From the NCBI GenBank assembly GCA_902801985.1, contig CADCKD010000009.1, forward strand, positions 1-59,161: a DNA stretch of 59,161 bases, given 5' to 3'. Shown here one piece after another: positions 26,462 through 35,649 of the stretch. The position numbers and the translations under genes were made by a program. Positions within the stretch are counted from its first letter, which is position 1. Each line of letters opens with the position of its first letter. The notes below the pieces were generated by a model that was given only the letters and a program-made list of their open reading frames with translations, ran no database searches and had not been told where the DNA came from. This DNA comes from an uncultured bacterium (GTDB taxonomy: Bacteria > Cyanobacteriota > Vampirovibrionia > Gastranaerophilales > Gastranaerophilaceae).

Positions 26462-27352
26462 ATGTATTCAAACAATATTATCAGACAAAATCAAGCTAAA
26501 GTATTCTTATATATGGCAATTATGACCGCAATTATAGGGGTTTTGGGATACTTCGTATCAAGTTATTTCAATTTCGGTTTAACAGGTACCGGTATATTTC
26601 TCATAATTGCAGGGATTATAGACTTTATAGCATATTTTTTCTCAGACACATTTGTAATTAAATCTTCTGGAGCAAAAGAAATTAAGGAAGAACAAATGCC
26701 TGAATATTTTAAACTTGTTCGCGATATGTGCGAAAGAAACAAGATTAAAATGCCAAAATTATACTTGATTAACACAGGTGCGATGAATGCTTTTGCAACT
26801 GGCAGAAATAAAGACAAAGCAGTAGTTGCGGTAACAAGGGGACTTCTAGAAAAATTAACTCCCGAAGAAATTAGCGGAGTTGTTGGGCACGAACTTTCTC
26901 ATATTGAAAACGGAGATATGTTCTTGATGTCTGTATTATCAATATTAGCAGGTTTTATAAGCATTATCGCAGATTCTTTCTGGTATAGCGGAATGGGAAG
27001 AAGCTCAGACAGAGATCGTTCAGGAATTGTCGCATTAATAGGACTTGCTCTCGCACTACTTGCCCCGATAACCGCAAGCCTGATTAAACTCGCAGTTTCT
27101 CGTTCAAGAGAATACATGGCAGATGCAAAAGGTGCACAAATTTGCGGTAACCCTTTGTATTTGGCTTCGGCATTGAATAAAATTAAAAACGATAGAATCC
27201 CACTTCCGGGAGCAGGACAGGCAACAGCGCATTTATATATTTCTAATCCGTTTAAAGGCGATTTTATTTCAAAACTCATGTCAACACACCCTGATACAGA
27301 TGACAGAATTCAAAAATTAGAAAATATGAACATCAACGATAAAGGTTTATAA
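26462..27352 (+). CDS. htpX: Membrane metalloprotease HtpX
   Basis: HtpX is an M48 zinc endopeptidase of the inner membrane that degrades damaged membrane proteins. The 296-residue protein has two N-terminal membrane helices (about residues 16-34 and 40-60), the zinc motif H-E-L-S-H-I-E-N-G-D, two further membrane helices, and the third zinc ligand Glu in R-E-Y-M-A-D-A. The end S-T-H-P-D-T-D-D-R-I-Q-K-L is typical. The 210-residue zinc-ribbon membrane protein follows after 18 bases, probably in the same operon. Confidence 0.95.
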   Translation: MYSNNIIRQNQAKVFLYMAIMTAIIGVLGYFVSSYFNFGLTGTGIFLIIAGIIDFIAYFFSDTFVIKSSGAKEIKEEQMPEYFKLVRDMCERNKIKMPKLYLINTGAMNAFATGRNKDKAVVAVTRGLLEKLTPEEISGVVGHELSHIENGDMFLMSVLSILAGFISIIADSFWYSGMGRSSDRDRSGIVALIGLALALLAPITASLIKLAVSRSREYMADAKGAQICGNPLYLASALNKIKNDRIPLPGAGQATAHLYISNPFKGDFISKLMSTHPDTDDRIQKLENMNINDKGL

Positions 27353-27370
27353 TTTTAAAGGAGAATTAAG

Positions 27371-28003
27371 ATGGGCGAAGAAGAGAAATTAGAGCAACAA
27401 GAAGAAAAAATTGTAATGGGCGGCAAGGCTGATCAAATTGTAAACTGTCAACGGTGCGGCAAAGAAATCAAAGTTCAAGACGGTCACTCATTTGAAACTG
27501 AAGACGGCAAAGAAGTTTATGTATGTAATGATTGTATTGCACAAATCAATCAAGCTTTGGAAGAAGAAACAAAAAATCCGAATATTTTTGGAGCCCTTCT
27601 TTTGGGGCTTATTGCAGGAATCGTTTGCGGCTTGGTTTGGTACTTTGTTGTTACAATGTCCAACACTGAATATGCAATTTTAACAATTTTAATGGGCTGG
27701 TTTATAGGATCTGCAGTATGTAAAGGTGCAGGTAATAAAAAAGGAATGAGACTTCAAATTATTGCAGCATTACTTACAGCTATAACTCTTGTATTATCGG
27801 AATTATTTATAGGGTTAAATTTTATTGCAAGTGATCCGGAAGTAAATATGACTATTTCTCAATTATTTTTAGGCTCCATTTTTACAGGAGACATATTTAA
27901 TCAGTTGTGGGAAGTTATAAAAAATGCAGGGCCGATAGGCTTACTTATATGGGGTTTTGGCTTATTTTGGGCTTATTCAATTCCAAGACCTACAAAAATA
28001 TAA
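27371..28003 (+). CDS. Zinc-ribbon membrane protein of unknown function
   Basis: The 210-residue protein has an acidic N-terminus, a zinc ribbon at about residues 25-56 (C-Q-R-C-G and C-N-D-C) and four or five membrane helices (about 75-95, 98-115, 128-150, 165-175, 185-203). The zinc-ribbon-plus-helices plan is common among uncharacterised membrane proteins and gives no specific role. It follows htpX closely with AAAGGAG as Shine-Dalgarno, and a strong terminator follows, so htpX and this gene form one unit. Envelope stress is a possible shared theme. Confidence 0.8.
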   Translation: MGEEEKLEQQEEKIVMGGKADQIVNCQRCGKEIKVQDGHSFETEDGKEVYVCNDCIAQINQALEEETKNPNIFGALLLGLIAGIVCGLVWYFVVTMSNTEYAILTILMGWFIGSAVCKGAGNKKGMRLQIIAALLTAITLVLSELFIGLNFIASDPEVNMTISQLFLGSIFTGDIFNQLWEVIKNAGPIGLLIWGFGLFWAYSIPRPTKI

Positions 28004-28023
28004 TTATTTTTAAAAATATAAAA

Positions 28024-28058
28024 AACATCGGGCAAATAAATTTTGTTCGATGTTTTTT
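28024..28058 (+). terminator. Rho-independent terminator after the htpX unit
   Basis: A 13-bp stem (28024-28036 with 28042-28054, two G-U pairs) with a 5-base loop is followed by a run of T to 28058. Confidence 0.8.
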
Positions 28059-28100
28059 ATATCAAATTCTCCACAAAGAGAATACATTTTAATACATTTA

Positions 28101-28109
28101 TGATATGCT
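28101..28109 (+). promoter_or_regulatory. Extended -10 element of the ABC binding-protein gene, predicting a leaderless mRNA
   Basis: TGA-TATGCT (hexamer 28104-28109) ends 6 bases before the ATG at 28116, and no Shine-Dalgarno lies upstream. An AAGGAG occurs just after the start codon instead. The -35 region (AATACA, 28081-28086) is weak. Confidence 0.4.
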
Positions 28110-28115
28110 TAAATC

Positions 28116-29954
28116 ATGACAAGGAGAGTTTTTAGGGTTTTATTGTGTTTAGCAGTTGTTGCATTGATTTGCAAGGCTTGTATTGTGCGCGATATTCCGA
28201 TAAAAAGCGAACAAACACAATCCGTAAATCAGAGCAACTTAAGCCTAAACTATACCCCGCCCCAAAATATCAATATAGATGGGGTAGATTACCTTGAATC
28301 TCAATCTCCTATCGGAACTTTTGGAGGAACTTTGGTCAATTCAACGATTGGCGAAGGACCAAAGACATTCAATCCGTTTAACTGCAAAGATAATACATCT
28401 TCAATTATGGCAGGTACTATGTATGATGGGCTTGTTACAACGCATCCGATTACAGGAGAACCTATACCAAAACTTGCCAAAAGTTTTTCTATTTCGCCGG
28501 ATGGAAAAGTTTACACAATCAATCTAAGAAAAGGTATAAAATGGACTGATGGCAAAGAAATTACAGCTGATGATGTATTTTTCACTTGGAACAATATAAT
28601 TTTTGCCGGTTATGGAGATACTTCTACACGTGATTCTTTATACATAAACGGAGAATTACCTAAAGTCAGAAAAATTGATAAATATACTGTAAATTTTACT
28701 CTCCCTCAACCTTATGCACCGTTTTTAAGGATGCTATCTACTGCTATTGCACCAAAGCACGCATTTGCACCGGCAGTACAAAAAGGGAAAAAATACTTTG
28801 ATTCATTTTTATCAACAAACACAAAACCTCAAGATTTTGTAACTTCCGGAGCTTTCAAATTAAAAGAATATGTACCGGCTCAGCGTGTTGTATTTGAAAG
28901 AAATCCAAATTATTATGAAATAAATAAAAAAGGAGAAAAGCTTCCATATCTTGATAAACTTATTTATTTAATTGTGGGAGATTTGAATAATCAGGTTTTA
29001 AAATTTGAAGCAAAAGAACTTGATATTATATCTTTGCAAGGTTCAAAAGTTGCACGATATAAATCCTTAGAGCCTCATTCAGATTTCAAATTGTACAATT
29101 TAGGCCCTGATACCGGAACAATGTATTTATCTCTAAACCTGAATAACCGCAAAGACAACAAAGGCAAATATTACGTAGAACCAATTAAACAAAAATGGTT
29201 TAGCGATTTGAATTTCCGCAGAGCAATTGACTTTGCCATAGACAGAAAAAATATGGTATTAAACATTGCAAACGGAATAGGCGAGCCTTTATTTACACCG
29301 GAAAGTTTAAACTCAATCTACCTGAATAAAAACCTGAAACCTTATGATAAAAATATAACAAAATCTAAAGAATTACTTAAAAAATCGGGCTTTTACACAG
29401 ATAAAAAAGGCCGCCTGTTTGACAAAGACGGAAACCGCGTAGAATTTAATCTCTATACAAACGCAGGGAATACCGAACGCGAAGCAATCGGTGTTATGAT
29501 AAAACAAGATCTTGAAGATTTAGGAATGAAGGTTAATTTCAAACCAATAGAATTCAATTCTCTTGTAAACAAGCTTGTTTCAACATTTGATTGGGATATG
29601 GTAATAATGGGTCTTACCGGTTCTCCTCTGGAACCAAACGGGGGGAAAAATGTTTGGCTCTCTGACGGCAGATTGCATATGTTCAACATGAGAACAGAAG
29701 AGGAAGGCAAAGCAGGTCTTTTAACTTGGGAAAAAGAATTAGATGAAATGATGAACAAAGGGGCACTTGTTACCAAATTTGAAGACCGCAAAAAATATTA
29801 TGATAAATATCAAGAAATAATTTATACTCAAAAACCAATGATATATATATACTCACCAATTTCAATTGTGGCAGTGAGAAATAAATTCAAAAATATATAT
29901 CCGACATCATTAGGCGGAGTTATACACAACATCGAGGAAATATGGACACATTAA
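28116..29954 (+). CDS. Oligopeptide ABC transporter, substrate-binding lipoprotein (SBP_bac_5 family)
   Basis: The protein should capture peptides (or another SBP_5 ligand) in the periplasm for the two permeases encoded next. The 612-residue protein has a short signal peptide ending I-C-K-A-C, so Cys22 is a likely lipidation site although Lys at -2 is unusual. The SBP_5 features are Y-D-G-L-V-T near residue 105, L-A-K-S-F-S-I-S-P-D-G-K-V-Y-T, L-R-K-G-I-K-W-T-D-G, and F-R-R-A-I-D-F-A-I-D. Its end overlaps the first permease gene by 13 bases. No OppD/OppF ATPase genes follow. The exact substrate cannot be read from the sequence. Confidence 0.92.
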   Translation: MTRRVFRVLLCLAVVALICKACIVRDIPIKSEQTQSVNQSNLSLNYTPPQNINIDGVDYLESQSPIGTFGGTLVNSTIGEGPKTFNPFNCKDNTSSIMAGTMYDGLVTTHPITGEPIPKLAKSFSISPDGKVYTINLRKGIKWTDGKEITADDVFFTWNNIIFAGYGDTSTRDSLYINGELPKVRKIDKYTVNFTLPQPYAPFLRMLSTAIAPKHAFAPAVQKGKKYFDSFLSTNTKPQDFVTSGAFKLKEYVPAQRVVFERNPNYYEINKKGEKLPYLDKLIYLIVGDLNNQVLKFEAKELDIISLQGSKVARYKSLEPHSDFKLYNLGPDTGTMYLSLNLNNRKDNKGKYYVEPIKQKWFSDLNFRRAIDFAIDRKNMVLNIANGIGEPLFTPESLNSIYLNKNLKPYDKNITKSKELLKKSGFYTDKKGRLFDKDGNRVEFNLYTNAGNTEREAIGVMIKQDLEDLGMKVNFKPIEFNSLVNKLVSTFDWDMVIMGLTGSPLEPNGGKNVWLSDGRLHMFNMRTEEEGKAGLLTWEKELDEMMNKGALVTKFEDRKKYYDKYQEIIYTQKPMIYIYSPISIVAVRNKFKNIYPTSLGGVIHNIEEIWTH

Positions 29955-30913
29955 AATATATAATAAAGCGAATACTTCAAACCATACCACTTTTGATAGT
30001 GGTTTCTTTGATAAGCTTTTTTATAATCAGACTTTCGCCTGTTGATCCTTTAGCGGAATTGAAGTTAAATCCGTCAGTTTCACCTGAAACCGTTCGTATA
30101 GAAAGCCAAAGACTTGGACTTGATAAACCGATTATCATACAATATGGCAAATGGGCAAAATCTTTTGTAATGGGGGATTTAGGGGTTACATCAACAGGAG
30201 AAAAAGTCAGCCAAAAATTAAAAGAAAGAATTCCAAATACCCTTCTTTTAACAACAATTGTAATATTATTAACCTGGCTTGTAGGAGTACCATTGGGAAT
30301 AATCGCCGCCGTGAGATGGAAAACCTCTTTTGATAGAATTCTTACGGTCTTTACAAGTATCGGAATGGCAATCCCGTCATTCTTCTTTGCGGTACTATTA
30401 TTGATGTTTGCGGTAAAAACAGGGTGGTTCCCTATTGGAGGACTTACAAGCCCAAATTTTGCGGAAATGTCATTTGGTGGTAAATTTTGGGACATAACAC
30501 ACCATCTAATATTACCTGTTTTTGTATTGTTTACAATATCTTTAGCAGGATTGCAAAGACAAATGAGAGCAAATATGCTTGATGTTTTAGATAGTGATTA
30601 TGTAAAATTTGCGAGGGCCAAAGGCTTATCTGAAAATATTGTAATATATAAACATGCGCTGAGAAATGCAGTTAACCCAATGATTACTCTTTTAGGATTT
30701 GAATTTGCAGGACTTTTATCAGGTGCGGCTTTGACTGAATACGTCTTTCAGTATCCCGGGTTGGGACGTCTGATACTTGAAGCGGTTCTAAAATCAGATA
30801 TAAATCTTGTTATGGCATCTTTGATGATGGGTGCTATAATGCTTGTTACAGGTAATTTAATTGCGGATATTCTTTTAATCATTACAGATCCGAGAATAAG
30901 GAGTAAGTCATGA
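29942..30913 (+). CDS. Oligopeptide ABC transporter permease (OppB/DppB type)
   Basis: This 323-residue inner-membrane subunit has the long periplasmic loop and six membrane helices of the OppB/DppB class. The EAA loop that contacts the ATPase reads V-K-F-A-R-A-K-G-L-S-E, with the conserved H-A-L-R-N-A. The opening Y-I-I-K-R-I-L-Q-T-I-P is typical. It overlaps both the binding-protein gene (13 bases) and the second permease gene (4 bases, ATGA), so all three are translated together. Confidence 0.95.
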   Translation: MDTLKYIIKRILQTIPLLIVVSLISFFIIRLSPVDPLAELKLNPSVSPETVRIESQRLGLDKPIIIQYGKWAKSFVMGDLGVTSTGEKVSQKLKERIPNTLLLTTIVILLTWLVGVPLGIIAAVRWKTSFDRILTVFTSIGMAIPSFFFAVLLLMFAVKTGWFPIGGLTSPNFAEMSFGGKFWDITHHLILPVFVLFTISLAGLQRQMRANMLDVLDSDYVKFARAKGLSENIVIYKHALRNAVNPMITLLGFEFAGLLSGAALTEYVFQYPGLGRLILEAVLKSDINLVMASLMMGAIMLVTGNLIADILLIITDPRIRSKS

Positions 30914-31977
30914 TAAAAGAAGTATTTAAGCAGTTGTGGAAAGATAAATTTGCAAGAATTGCGCTCATCGTTTTGGGGGTAATTTATCTTGCGCTGTTTT
31001 TGGCAGATTTTATTGCTCCTTATACAAAAGATTTTTCTGATAGAACAATGGCTTATGTCCCACCTTCAAAAGTATTTACGATAGATGAAAACGGTAAATT
31101 TTCAAAACCGTATACGTATAATTATGTGCGTGAATTTGATCAAGAGAGATTGGAAATTAAATATACTCTTGACCGTTCTCAAAAGCATTACATAAAATTT
31201 TTTGCAAAGGGGCAGCCTTATAAATTTTTAGGGTTAATAAAAATGAACCGCCATTTGTTTACAACAGATAACGGTGGCAGAATATTTATTTTGGGAACAG
31301 ACATAAACGGACGTGATGTATTTTCAAGACTGCTATTTGGCGGCAGAATTTCTATGACGATAGGATTTCTTGCGCTGTTTGTGCTTTTCCCAATCGGGCT
31401 ATTATATGGGGGGATTTCAGGGTATTTTGGCGGCAAAGTCGATATCGTTATGATGAGATTTGCAGAAAGTATCATGTCCATTCCGAGTTTTTATTTGTTA
31501 ATTATTCTCGCATCTATCCTTCCTGCAGGAATGACAAGCACACAGAGGTTTTTACTCATTGTATTAATTCTTGCACTCATTGGATGGGCAGGATTTGCAA
31601 GGGTTGTCAGGGGTATGGTTTTATCTATAAAAACTCAAGAATATGTTCAAGCTGCACAAACCATCGGCAATTCTAAACTCGGGATTATAATAAAACACAT
31701 ATTGCCTCAGACAACAAGTTTCGTTATTGTAGCAATGACTCTTTCTGTTCCGTCATATATATTATCTGAATCAGGTTTAAGTTTCTTAGGTTTGGGTATT
31801 CAACAACCGGATGCAAGCTGGGGTAATATGTTAAAAGAAGCACAGGAATTCACAAATATTTTGTATCGCCCTTGGCTTTTAACTCCGGGATTTTTAATTT
31901 TTGTATCTGTTTTGGCATTTAACTTGATAGGTGATACAATCAGAGATGTGTTAGACCCAAAAAGTAAAGTAAGATAG
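30910..31977 (+). CDS. Oligopeptide ABC transporter permease (OppC/DppC type)
   Basis: This 355-residue partner of the OppB-type permease has an N-terminal membrane helix, a long soluble insert (about residues 40-120) before the conserved G-T-D-I-N-G-R-D-V-F-S-R-L, and the EAA loop Y-V-Q-A-A-Q-T-I-G-N-S. The closing segment F-N-L-I-G-D-T-I-R-D-V-L-D-P is typical for OppC. The insert is somewhat long for the family, as in longer YejE-like OppC members. The needed ATPases must be encoded elsewhere. mgtC follows after 8 bases. Confidence 0.95.
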   Translation: MIKEVFKQLWKDKFARIALIVLGVIYLALFLADFIAPYTKDFSDRTMAYVPPSKVFTIDENGKFSKPYTYNYVREFDQERLEIKYTLDRSQKHYIKFFAKGQPYKFLGLIKMNRHLFTTDNGGRIFILGTDINGRDVFSRLLFGGRISMTIGFLALFVLFPIGLLYGGISGYFGGKVDIVMMRFAESIMSIPSFYLLIILASILPAGMTSTQRFLLIVLILALIGWAGFARVVRGMVLSIKTQEYVQAAQTIGNSKLGIIIKHILPQTTSFVIVAMTLSVPSYILSESGLSFLGLGIQQPDASWGNMLKEAQEFTNILYRPWLLTPGFLIFVSVLAFNLIGDTIRDVLDPKSKVR

Positions 31978-31985
31978 GGGTAAGT

Positions 31986-32720
31986 ATGATATGTAACTTT
32001 GAACAAATGATTAATGTTGATTTCATAATCAGAGTGTCAGCAGCTGTCGCATTTGGTTTTTGCGTAGGTTTGGAAAGAGAACTTACAAACAAATATGCAG
32101 GTTTAAGAACACACATTATGGTAGCGCTCGGTGCGTGTATTTTTACTTTGATTTCTATATACGGATTTCCGACATTTGCACAAGGGGATAACGTTGTAGT
32201 ATCACAAGCAACAGGCGTTAGGGATACTGCAAGAGTAGCGGCTCAAGTTGTTACAGGTATCGGTTTTATCGGTGCCGGCACAGTTTTGAGAAACGGTCCT
32301 ATTGTTTTAGGTTTAACTACTGCTTCAACTTTATGGATTGCGGCAAGTATCGGTATGGCATGCGGTGCCGGAATGTTTGATATCGCATTTGCCGGAACAG
32401 CACTTGCTATACTAACCCTTGTTATGATTAGAATTTTTGAAAAAAATGTTTTACCAAGCAGCACAAAAAATACTAAAATGATAAAAATAAGTCTTGTATG
32501 TGCAAAAGATTACGCACCAAAAGTACAAGAATTTATTACAGAAAGATATCAAGACATCTCAGAAGTGACAAAAAGATTTATGAAAGCGGATGGAAACTCC
32601 GTAAAACTTACTTGTATTATCTCAATCAATGACAGAAAACCAATAAAAGATTTATACAAATCATTCCAAAATCTGCAAGATATAGAATCTATCTCAATAC
32701 AAGAATTTACAGAGAAATAA
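31986..32720 (+). CDS. MgtC/SapB family membrane protein
   Basis: MgtC-family proteins are small inner-membrane proteins linked in some bacteria to growth at low magnesium and to control of ATP synthase. The 244-residue protein has the family core G-L-E-R-E-L-x-x-K-Y-A-G-L-R-T-H and A-T-G-V-R-D-T with about four membrane helices in the first 150 residues, then a C-terminal soluble domain of about 80 residues that resembles the ACT-like domain of MgtC. A GGGG Shine-Dalgarno is present. Being 8 bases after the permease, it may be read from the same transcript, but a functional link is doubtful. Confidence 0.9.
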   Translation: MICNFEQMINVDFIIRVSAAVAFGFCVGLERELTNKYAGLRTHIMVALGACIFTLISIYGFPTFAQGDNVVVSQATGVRDTARVAAQVVTGIGFIGAGTVLRNGPIVLGLTTASTLWIAASIGMACGAGMFDIAFAGTALAILTLVMIRIFEKNVLPSSTKNTKMIKISLVCAKDYAPKVQEFITERYQDISEVTKRFMKADGNSVKLTCIISINDRKPIKDLYKSFQNLQDIESISIQEFTEK

Positions 32721-32735
32721 ACAGTTACAAAAACC

Positions 32736-32764
32736 TTTACATTACGCCGATTTTTAGATAGTAT
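32736..32764 (+). promoter_or_regulatory. Promoter of the pyrH-frr-cdsA-rnc-rpe operon
   Basis: TTTACA (32736-32741), a 17-base spacer and TAGTAT (32759-32764) precede pyrH by 27 bases. The same pair, TTTACA-17-TAGTAT, occurs before the 167-residue membrane protein at 58987. Confidence 0.55.
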
Positions 32765-32791
32765 AAAATTTAAGTAAAGGGAGAAATTGAA

Positions 32792-33502
32792 TTGAAATAT
32801 AAAAGAATTTTGTTAAAAATAAGCGGGGAAGCACTACTTGGCGATCAGCAATTCGGGATTGCACCTGAACCTGTCCAAATGATATGCAAAGAAATTAAAC
32901 AAGCAACAGACATGGGGGCTCAAGTTGCGGTTGTTGTCGGAGGCGGCAACATATTCCGAGGAGTGAAGAACAGTGCAAAAATAGGTTTAGACAGAGCATC
33001 AGGAGATTATATCGGAATGCTTGCCACCGTAATGAATGCCATAACTTTGCAAAGTTCACTTACTCAAATGGGGGTAGGCTGCAGAGTTATGACTGCAATT
33101 GCAATGAACCAAATAGGAGAACCGTATATTCGCCATCGTGCAATAAGACACCTTGAAAAAGGAAGAGTTGTAATATTCGCAGCCGGAACAGGAAACCCAT
33201 TCTTTACAACAGACACCGCTTCTGCTTTAAGAGCATCCGAGATTAATGCACAAGCTATGTTAATGGCTAAAAATGGCGTAGACGGGGTTTACACAGCAGA
33301 CCCAAACATTGATCCGACAGCAACAAAAATTGATGATATGACTTACGACGATATCATTAAAAAAGGTTTAAAGGTAATGGATACATCTGCATGCGATTTG
33401 TGCAGACAAAATAATATTCCGATAATAGTTTTTGATTTCAAAAAAGAAGGCGGAATTAAAGAAATCCTTGAAGGTAAAAAATTAGGAACTTATATACATT
33501 AG
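32792..33502 (+). CDS. pyrH: UMP kinase PyrH
   Basis: PyrH phosphorylates UMP to UDP as a hexamer and is usually controlled by GTP and UTP. The 236-residue protein has the amino-acid-kinase fold markers K-I-S-G-E-A-L near the start, G-G-G-N-I-F-R-G, and D-G-V-Y-T-A-D-P. The start codon is TTG at 32792, supported by AAAGGGAG eight to ten bases upstream and by the standard K-Y-K-R-I-L-L-K beginning; no ATG lies nearby. It leads the classic order pyrH-frr-cdsA. Confidence 0.96.
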   Translation: MKYKRILLKISGEALLGDQQFGIAPEPVQMICKEIKQATDMGAQVAVVVGGGNIFRGVKNSAKIGLDRASGDYIGMLATVMNAITLQSSLTQMGVGCRVMTAIAMNQIGEPYIRHRAIRHLEKGRVVIFAAGTGNPFFTTDTASALRASEINAQAMLMAKNGVDGVYTADPNIDPTATKIDDMTYDDIIKKGLKVMDTSACDLCRQNNIPIIVFDFKKEGGIKEILEGKKLGTYIH

Positions 33503-33515
33503 AAAGAGGTAAAAA

Positions 33516-34082
33516 ATGTCAGAAGCATTAGATGAATTATTTTTATTCGGCGAAGAAAAAATGGAAAAAGCACTTTCTCAGCTTCAAAAAGAATTTGGAA
33601 CAATCCGTTCAGGACGTGCTAACCCTGCGATTTTAGATAAAGTTATAGTTGAATATTACGGAGCACCAACTCCTTTAAGACAAATGTCACAAGTATCAGT
33701 TCAAGACGGTACAACACTTGTTATTACACCTTATGATAAAACAATTATGAAAGAAATCGAAAAAGCAATTATTAAAGCTGAAATTGGTATCACACCAAAC
33801 TCAGACGGTATCTGCATAAGATTGCCTTTCCCTCCGTTGACTGAAGACAGACGCCGCGAAATTGCAAAAGACGTTAAAAAACTTGGAGAAGATGCTAAAA
33901 TTGCAATAAGAAATATTCGTCGTGATATGGTTGATAAACTTAAAAAGGTTGAAAAAGACGAAAATCTTCCTGAAGACGCAGTTAAAGACAACCAAGATAC
34001 CATTCAAAAACTAACAGACAAATATACAAATAATATCGATAAAGCTGTTGAAGTTAAAGAAAAAGAGGTTATGACAGTATAA
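33516..34082 (+). CDS. frr: Ribosome recycling factor
   Basis: The factor splits post-termination ribosomes together with EF-G. The 188-residue protein is near the usual 185, with the conserved L-R-S/I-R-S-G-R-A-N-P, V-E-Y-Y-G-A-P-T-P-L, and the L-T-E-D-R-R-R-E-I-A-K segment. It lies 13 bases after pyrH with AGAGG as Shine-Dalgarno. Its stop shares a base with the cdsA start (TAATG). Confidence 0.97.
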   Translation: MSEALDELFLFGEEKMEKALSQLQKEFGTIRSGRANPAILDKVIVEYYGAPTPLRQMSQVSVQDGTTLVITPYDKTIMKEIEKAIIKAEIGITPNSDGICIRLPFPPLTEDRRREIAKDVKKLGEDAKIAIRNIRRDMVDKLKKVEKDENLPEDAVKDNQDTIQKLTDKYTNNIDKAVEVKEKEVMTV

Positions 34083-34957
34083 TGAAACTGGACTTAGGGT
34101 TTAATAAAAATGCAATAAGAATGCTAACCGGTCTTTTATTGGGTTGGGTGGTTACGGTTTGCCTTATATACGGAAAGCTTGTCCTTTTAGGTTTGCTTAT
34201 AGTTGTAATGGCTTTTGTATCAAGAGAGTATGTAAAAATACTAAACCACAAAGGATTTTACCCGAGTCTCAAAGTTATCTATGCAATAGAAGCAATTTTA
34301 GCAATTATAGTCTATTTTGAAAGATTTGATTTAGTTGCAGCAACACTAACCCTATGTTCAATGGCTTCGTTTATGTGGGTATTATTTGTCGGAAGACAAC
34401 CTTATATAGCAAACGTTGCAACTACATTATTCGGTATGGTATATTGCGGTTGGTTTCCTTTGCATTTGATATTTTTCAGAAACCTGTCAAATTCAACATA
34501 CGATAGCGGACTTGGATTTGTAATTTTGATGTTTATTTCTATAATTGCAACTGACGTAGGGTGCTATTATGTTGGTACAAAACTTGGAAAACACAAACTT
34601 GCACCGACAGTAAGCCCGAATAAATCTATTGAAGGTTCAATAGGCGGTGCGGTTTGCGCAATTATAGCATCCTTAATTATAGGTATGTACCTTGGCTTGA
34701 GCTGGTGGATGTGCGTGCTTGCGGGTATATTATGTACAACATTCGCTCAAATTGGGGATTTATGCGAATCACTGCTTAAAAGAGATGCCGGAGTTAAAGA
34801 TTCCGGAGATACTCTTCCGGGACATGGGGGATTTTTAGACAGAACAGATAGTTTTGCTCTTACAATTCCTATTATGTACTATTTCTTTAAATACTTTGTA
34901 TTTAAAACAGAATGGATTTCAACAGCATTAAACTTTATAAAGGATTTCATTAAATGA
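34082..34957 (+). CDS. cdsA: Phosphatidate cytidylyltransferase CdsA
   Basis: CdsA makes CDP-diacylglycerol from phosphatidic acid and CTP, the branch point of phospholipid synthesis. The 291-residue integral membrane protein has about eight helices and the family signature S-L-L-K-R-D-A-G-V-K-D-S-G with L-P-G-H-G-G-F-L-D-R near the C-terminus, preceded by S-P-N-K-S-I-E-G-S. It overlaps frr by one base and rnc by four (ATGA), so translation is coupled along the operon. Confidence 0.96.
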   Translation: MKLDLGFNKNAIRMLTGLLLGWVVTVCLIYGKLVLLGLLIVVMAFVSREYVKILNHKGFYPSLKVIYAIEAILAIIVYFERFDLVAATLTLCSMASFMWVLFVGRQPYIANVATTLFGMVYCGWFPLHLIFFRNLSNSTYDSGLGFVILMFISIIATDVGCYYVGTKLGKHKLAPTVSPNKSIEGSIGGAVCAIIASLIIGMYLGLSWWMCVLAGILCTTFAQIGDLCESLLKRDAGVKDSGDTLPGHGGFLDRTDSFALTIPIMYYFFKYFVFKTEWISTALNFIKDFIK

Positions 34958-35637
34958 CATCCGTTTTTGAAATATTCGGGATAGAAACAATAACACCTGA
35001 CTATTACCGTCAGGCTCTGACACATCCGTCATTTTCAAAAGAGAAAAATTTAGCATATTCAGAATGTTATGAACGTCTGGAGTTCTTGGGGGATGCCGTT
35101 TTAAAACTGACAGTTTCAGATGTATTGTTCAAAACTTATCCAAATTCAACCGAAGGAGAATTGTCAAAAATCCGAAGTATTATAGTTTCTGATAATACTC
35201 TTGCCCAAATTGCAAAAACTAACAGATTAAGAGAACTTATTATAATTGCACCACACGATGAAAAACAGGGATGCCGTAATTTGAATTCTGTTTGTGCATG
35301 CGTTTTTGAAGCAATTTTGGGTGCATACTATTTGGATGGAAAACTTGAAGAAGTTAAAAAATATATTGAAAAAACTTTTCAACCATTTATAGAAGAAGTT
35401 AAAAACAATTTTGGCAAATACAACGCAAAAGAAATTCTTCAAGAATACACCCAGAGCAAAACTAAAACAAGACCTGTATATACGGTAATAAAAGAAAGCG
35501 GTCCGGCACATAAAAGAATTTTTACGGTAGAAGTTAAGTATAACGATGAAGTTTTAGCAATTGAAGAAGGGCTAACTAAAAAAGATGCCGAACAAAAGGC
35601 TGCACACTCGGCTTGCGAAAAACTCGGGGTAATATAA
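34954..35637 (+). CDS. rnc: Ribonuclease III
   Basis: RNase III cuts double-stranded RNA in rRNA and mRNA processing. The 227-residue protein has the catalytic signature E-R-L-E-F-L-G-D-A-V-L, the second acidic cluster in the C-V-F-E-A-I-L-G-A segment, and a C-terminal double-stranded-RNA-binding domain from about residue 155 (A-K-E-I-L-Q-E-Y and K-K-D-A-E-Q-K-A-A). It overlaps cdsA by four bases and is followed by rpe after 12 bases. Confidence 0.96.
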   Translation: MTSVFEIFGIETITPDYYRQALTHPSFSKEKNLAYSECYERLEFLGDAVLKLTVSDVLFKTYPNSTEGELSKIRSIIVSDNTLAQIAKTNRLRELIIIAPHDEKQGCRNLNSVCACVFEAILGAYYLDGKLEEVKKYIEKTFQPFIEEVKNNFGKYNAKEILQEYTQSKTKTRPVYTVIKESGPAHKRIFTVEVKYNDEVLAIEEGLTKKDAEQKAAHSACEKLGVI

Positions 35638-35649
35638 AGAGGAAAACAA

